Positions 60,752 through 64,000 of a stretch of DNA of 64,000 nucleotides are shown here, piece by piece. Positions within the stretch are counted from its first letter, which is position 1. Each line of letters starts with the position of its first letter. The position numbers were made by a program, and so were the translations under genes. Below the pieces are notes generated by a model that saw only the letters and a program-made list of their open reading frames with translations, made no database searches and had not been told where the DNA came from. Source of the DNA: Pseudomonas abietaniphila (GTDB lineage: Bacteria; Pseudomonadota; Gammaproteobacteria; Pseudomonadales; Pseudomonadaceae); assembly GCF_900100795.1 (NCBI RefSeq), contig NZ_FNCO01000001.1, positions 248,001 to 312,000 on the forward strand, in the 5' to 3' direction.

Positions 60752-61858
60752 GTGGAAGAGCGCGAAATTGTCGTTATCGGCGGGGGCCTCATGGGCGCCG
60801 CGCTGGCGTGGGGTCTGGCGGGCCTTGGCCATGAGGTGTTGGTGCTCGACGGTGGTGACCTCGACCCGCGTGCCTCACGCGCCAACCTGGGGCTGGTCTG
60901 GGTCAGTGACAAAGGCCTCAATCAGCCGCACTACGCGCTGTGGTCCAGGGACGCCGCGTTGCAGTGGCCAGCCTTTGCCGAGACCCTCGAGCGCGAGACC
61001 GGTATCGACCTGCAATTGCAGCAGCCGGGTGGCTACAACTTCGCCTTGTCGGAACGCGAACTCGCTCAGCTGCAAGCGAACATGGCGACCATTGCCGCCC
61101 AGACCCATGGCGGCCTGGGCGATTACGAAATGCTGGGTCGCGCTGAGCTCCGCGCGCGCTTGCCGCACATCGGGCCGACCGTGGTCGGCGCTTCGTTCTG
61201 CCGCTATGACGGCCATGTCAACTCCCTGCGCCTGTTCAACGCCTTGCACCTGGGGATGGCCAGGCGTGGAGTGGAATACCGTTCGCATTCTCCGGTGCAG
61301 CACATCGAACCGATGGCGAGCGGATTCACCGTGACCGGATCATGGGGCGCGCTTCGGGCACGCAAGGTGATACTCGCTGCGGGCCTGGACAACACGCGTC
61401 TGGCGCCCATGGTCGAAATGTCCGCTCCGTTGGTGCGCTCCAAGGGGCAGGTCATCGTGACGGAGAAGTGTCAGCCCTTTTTCGACTCGGTGGGCGGCTC
61501 GCTGCGACAGACCGGCGAGGGCAGTGTGCTGATCGGGGAAAGCCAGGAGACGCAGTCCAATGCGTTGGCGGTCAATCACGGCATCAGTGCCGTCCTCGCC
61601 GATCGCGCCGCGCAGATATTCCCCGTCATCCGGCACTTGAATGTGGTGCGTATCTGGACCGGCCTGCGAGTTAAAACGCCCGACGGCATGCCGATTTATG
61701 AACAGTCGGCTGCGTATCCCGGCGCCTTTCTCATGCTCTGTCATTCCGGTGTCACGCTGACCTCGCTGCACGCAATGCACATTGCTCCGCAGATCGCGTC
61801 GGGACACCTGGCGGACTCATTGCTGCCGTTTCATTCGCGGAGGTTGCATGTTTCGTAG
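60752..61858 (+). CDS. FAD-dependent dehydrogenase, DAO family (OoxB/HcnC-like subunit)
   Basis: 368 residues from a GTG at 60752 with AGGAAG upstream. FAD motif VVIGGGLMGAALAWGLAGLG, GDLDPRASRANLGLVWVSDK, and the C-terminal GLRVKTPDGMPIYEQ then HSGVTLTSLHAMHIAPQIA. Resembles the beta subunits of octopine/nopaline oxidase, hydrogen cyanide synthase and D-hydroxyproline dehydrogenase. First of three genes that overlap each other, so the proteins likely form one membrane-linked complex. Confidence 0.88.
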   Translation: MEEREIVVIGGGLMGAALAWGLAGLGHEVLVLDGGDLDPRASRANLGLVWVSDKGLNQPHYALWSRDAALQWPAFAETLERETGIDLQLQQPGGYNFALSERELAQLQANMATIAAQTHGGLGDYEMLGRAELRARLPHIGPTVVGASFCRYDGHVNSLRLFNALHLGMARRGVEYRSHSPVQHIEPMASGFTVTGSWGALRARKVILAAGLDNTRLAPMVEMSAPLVRSKGQVIVTEKCQPFFDSVGGSLRQTGEGSVLIGESQETQSNALAVNHGISAVLADRAAQIFPVIRHLNVVRIWTGLRVKTPDGMPIYEQSAAYPGAFLMLCHSGVTLTSLHAMHIAPQIASGHLADSLLPFHSRRLHVS

Positions 61859-62153
61859 ACTCGCTCCGATTTCCCAAGCCGTAAGCTTTGAATTCGAGGG
61901 CCGCCCGATGACGGCTGAAAAAGGTGAGAGCGTGGCGCTGGCGTTGCTCGCTTCAGGCATTCAAAGCTGCCGTGACAGTGTCGTGAGTGGGGAACCTCGG
62001 GGACCTTACTGCCTGATGGGTGCCTGTTTCGAATGCCTTGTGGTCATTGATGGTGTTCCCAGCTGCCAGGGCTGTCAGGTTGAGGTGAAGGCCGGGATGC
62101 GCGTCGTTCGTCAGTCAGGTGCGCGCTCGATGGATGAGGCGACCCCATCATGA
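61848..62153 (+). CDS. (2Fe-2S) small subunit of the FAD dehydrogenase (HcnA-like)
   Basis: 101 residues from the ATG at 61848, fixed by GGAGG seven bases upstream, overlapping the preceding gene by 11 bases. The cluster ligands are in PYCLMGACFECLVVIDG and PSCQGCQVEV. Same role as HcnA or the small subunit of D-hydroxyproline dehydrogenase: electron transfer between the two flavoproteins. Its stop overlaps the next start (ATGA). Confidence 0.9.
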   Translation: MFRRLAPISQAVSFEFEGRPMTAEKGESVALALLASGIQSCRDSVVSGEPRGPYCLMGACFECLVVIDGVPSCQGCQVEVKAGMRVVRQSGARSMDEATPS

Positions 62154-63673
62154 CGGCCTCAGTGATTGCGCACGCAGGCGACCTCGTCGAGCTGTACGAC
62201 GTGATCGTAGTCGGCGCGGGGCCGGCTGGCATGAGCGCAGCGGCCCTGATGTCCGCAGAAGGCCTGAGCGTTCTGGTGCTGGATGAAAACCCGGCGCCCG
62301 GTGGGCAGATCTATCGCCACATTACCCTCAACGCCCAGACCAAGAGGCCGTATCTGGGCGCCGCGTACTGGGCCGGCCGGCCGATAGCGGCCGTGTTCAT
62401 GACGTCTGCGCTGACCTATGCACCGCGTTGCCGGGTGTGGAGTCTGGACAGCGCGAACCCGTCGCTGGATGAGCCTTATGCACGGGTCGGGATTTCGTTG
62501 GGCGGCGTCGCCCGGCATGTTCAAGCCCGGCGAGTCATTCTGGCCACGGGTGCATTGGAACGCCCGATGCCGGTGCCCGGCTGGACGCTCCCCGGCGTCA
62601 TGACGGCGGGCGCTGCGCAGATAGCGCTCAAATCCGCCGGCCTGGTGCCGTCAGGGCGCGTCGTGCTGGCGGGCTGTGGGCCATTGCTCTACCAACTCGC
62701 CGTCCAGCTCAAGGATGCGGGCGCGGACATCGTTGCCTTGCTCGACACGGGCGGGGGGCTGCGGCGCGGCTGGCGGTATCTGCCTTCATTTCTCGTTTCG
62801 CCCTATGCGCTCAAGGGCGCTGCGTTGCTGTTCAAGGCGCGACGCAGCCTGAGGGTGGTGTCCGGCGTTCGGCGGCTGCAGGTAGAGGGACGGGATCGCG
62901 CCACTGCCGTGCGTTTCAAGACCGACCGCTTTGAAGAGACGCTGACCGTTGATCACCTGCTGCTGCACCAGGGAATTATCCCGGACACCGCGTTGGCCAA
63001 TTCCGCTGGCTGCGCCCTTGAGTGGAATGAAACGCTTCGAGCCTTTCAACCCAGGACCGATGACCGCGGGTGCAGCTCGCTGCCCGATATTTTCATCGCC
63101 GGGGACGGCGCTCGAATGGCCGGAGCCCTCGCGTCCGCTGAGGCCGGACGGGCTGTCGCACTGGCAGTCATGGCCGAGTTGTCGCCGGGCGATGCCCATC
63201 CGTTCGAAGCGCGACGCCAGGGTACGCTTCGCGAATGCGCACGGTTGCAGCGTGGGCGACCCTTCATCGACACGGTCTATTTGCCCGCCCGCCATTTCCT
63301 CGCACCTGAGGACGAATCGACCGTGGTCTGCCGGTGTGAGGAGGTGACGGTCGGTGCCATTCGGCGTGCGGCTCGCCGCGGCGTGACAGGGCCCAATCAA
63401 CTGAAGGTGTTCACTCGCTGCGGCATGGGGCCTTGCCAAGGGCGAATGTGCGGTTCCACGGTGGCCGAACTCCTGGCGGATGAGCAGGGCACCGAGCCGG
63501 GTGACATTGGCACCTACCGACTGCGTCCGCCCATCAAGCCGCTCAGGCTGTCCGAAATCGCAGCATTACCGCACGGCGACGCCGACACGTTTGCCGTGAC
63601 CGGGCTGCACCCCGAAAACGCCACCGACGCCTCCCCATCCCTTACTGAACGAGCCCTTTGCGATGACCGTTAG
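62150..63673 (+). CDS. FAD/NAD(P)-binding subunit with BFD-like 2Fe-2S domain (OoxA/HcnB-like)
   Basis: 507 residues. FAD motif VIVVGAGPAGMSAAALMSAE, GQIYRHITLN, ATGALERPMPVPGWTLPGVM, second dinucleotide site VVLAGCGPLLYQLAVQL and FIAGDGARMAGALASAEAGR. The C-terminal BFD-like Fe-S domain has VVCRCEEVTVGAIRRA and FTRCGMGPCQGRMCG (four Cys). Alpha subunit type of opine oxidases and HCN synthase. Overlaps the RidA gene by 11 bases. Confidence 0.9.
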   Translation: MTASVIAHAGDLVELYDVIVVGAGPAGMSAAALMSAEGLSVLVLDENPAPGGQIYRHITLNAQTKRPYLGAAYWAGRPIAAVFMTSALTYAPRCRVWSLDSANPSLDEPYARVGISLGGVARHVQARRVILATGALERPMPVPGWTLPGVMTAGAAQIALKSAGLVPSGRVVLAGCGPLLYQLAVQLKDAGADIVALLDTGGGLRRGWRYLPSFLVSPYALKGAALLFKARRSLRVVSGVRRLQVEGRDRATAVRFKTDRFEETLTVDHLLLHQGIIPDTALANSAGCALEWNETLRAFQPRTDDRGCSSLPDIFIAGDGARMAGALASAEAGRAVALAVMAELSPGDAHPFEARRQGTLRECARLQRGRPFIDTVYLPARHFLAPEDESTVVCRCEEVTVGAIRRAARRGVTGPNQLKVFTRCGMGPCQGRMCGSTVAELLADEQGTEPGDIGTYRLRPPIKPLRLSEIAALPHGDADTFAVTGLHPENATDASPSLTERALCDDR

Positions 63674-64000
63674 ACATTTGCAAACCCCCATCATGCACCG
63701 CGTCGTCGAGCACGGCGGGCTTGTGTTCCTGGGTGGCGTCACCGCCGATGACGAGCGCCTGGACATGGCGGGGCAAACGCGACAGGTACTCAGCAAAATC
63801 GACGACTACCTTGCGCTTGCGGGAACGGACAACACCAGGCTCCTGAGCGCAACAGTCTTTTTGACTGACCTGACGCTGAAACCGGCCATGGACACCGTCT
63901 GGAAGGCATGGGTAGGCGGCCCGGACTTGCCGGCTCGCGCGACGGTGGGTGTCGCTGATTTAGGGGGAAATGCGTTGATCGAGGTGGTGATTACCGCCGC
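63663..64000 (+). CDS. RidA family enamine/imine deaminase (cut by window end)
   Basis: The first 112 residues are visible; the family is about 115-130 long. VFLGGVTADDERLDMAGQTR, LLSATVFLTDLTLKPAMDTV, and PARATVGVADLGGNALIEVV are RidA-like, but the Arg of the canonical catalytic triad lies in the ARATV segment. RidA proteins hydrolyse reactive enamines/imines made by amine-oxidising enzymes, which suits its place in the flavin dehydrogenase operon. Confidence 0.9.
   Translation, partial: MTVRHLQTPIMHRVVEHGGLVFLGGVTADDERLDMAGQTRQVLSKIDDYLALAGTDNTRLLSATVFLTDLTLKPAMDTVWKAWVGGPDLPARATVGVADLGGNALIEVVITA

Noticed and set aside
60752..63673. Hydrogen cyanide synthase (hcnABC)
   Set aside because: Gene order differs (DAO-type subunit first rather than the 2Fe-2S subunit first), and the linked importer, LysR and RidA genes point to amino acid catabolism.

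Overview
The window is GC-rich chromosomal DNA with dense gene packing and codon use typical of Pseudomonas. Support for the genus comes from a DUF2790-type small exported protein, a DUF3772 mechanosensitive channel, many FixL/FixJ-like signalling genes, and a cluster of inverted-doublet (REPIN-like) repeats with the pseudomonad 'GGAGCG..GGCTTGTCCCGCGATC' core. I cannot name the species. No rRNA, tRNA, CRISPR array, transposase or integrase was recognised.

Layout. 0-3.2 kb: an ACS-family permease and a split transketolase, ending in a strong terminator. 3.2-13 kb: signalling and stress block with an orphan histidine kinase, a truncated ECF-sigma-like protein, an Ohr-like protein lacking its peroxidatic cysteine, a winged-helix/ATPase/TPR regulator, two response regulators and a multi-PAS/GAF sensor kinase. 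13-20.9 kb: transporters and regulators, including a LysR gene divergent from an ACS permease + M81 (MlrC-like) peptidase operon. 21.2-28 kb: two exported alpha/beta hydrolases of epoxide-hydrolase type, an oxidoreductase/TetR pair with matching operators, a creatininase-family hydrolase, and an SDR/TetR pair. 28-32.5 kb: a DUF3772 MscS channel followed by an AT-rich unknown gene and a decayed copy of the channel gene's 3' end. 32.6-45.8 kb: an MFS exporter, a three-subunit exported molybdenum dehydrogenase (cytochrome c, Mo subunit, 2Fe-2S subunit), a PAS histidine kinase, several hydrolases and dehydrogenases, and a GlxA-type AraC regulator. 45.9-49.1 kb: response regulators, an AraC gene and about 1.15 kb of tandem inverted-doublet repeats. 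49-64 kb: a quinone oxidoreductase, then an amino-compound catabolic region: class III aminotransferase, succinate-semialdehyde-type dehydrogenase, Lrp regulator, polar amino acid ABC importer, FAD amine oxidase, cupin, hydroxypyruvate-reductase-like enzyme, LysR, a three-part FAD/2Fe-2S dehydrogenase of the opine-oxidase/HcnABC type, and RidA (cut by the window end).

The strongest new observations are regulatory and were read directly from the DNA. First, a bipartite site (GTTGC-N7-GCAAC followed, exactly 31 bp start to start, by GTTGCTCTTGCT) occurs upstream of both the permease/M81 operon and the creatininase gene 9 kb away, suggesting one regulon. Second, a 41-bp arrangement (15-bp ATAA..TTAT palindrome, GCACG, N12, GCATTTGAC) occurs identically upstream of the ABC importer operon and in the LysR/FAD dehydrogenase divergent region, tying uptake to oxidation and supporting an opine-like or secondary-amine catabolic unit. 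Other points of interest are the Ohr-like protein with Ser in place of the catalytic Cys, the AT-rich gene with a glycine-zipper tail between two copies of a channel gene 3' end, and the tandem REPIN-like array.
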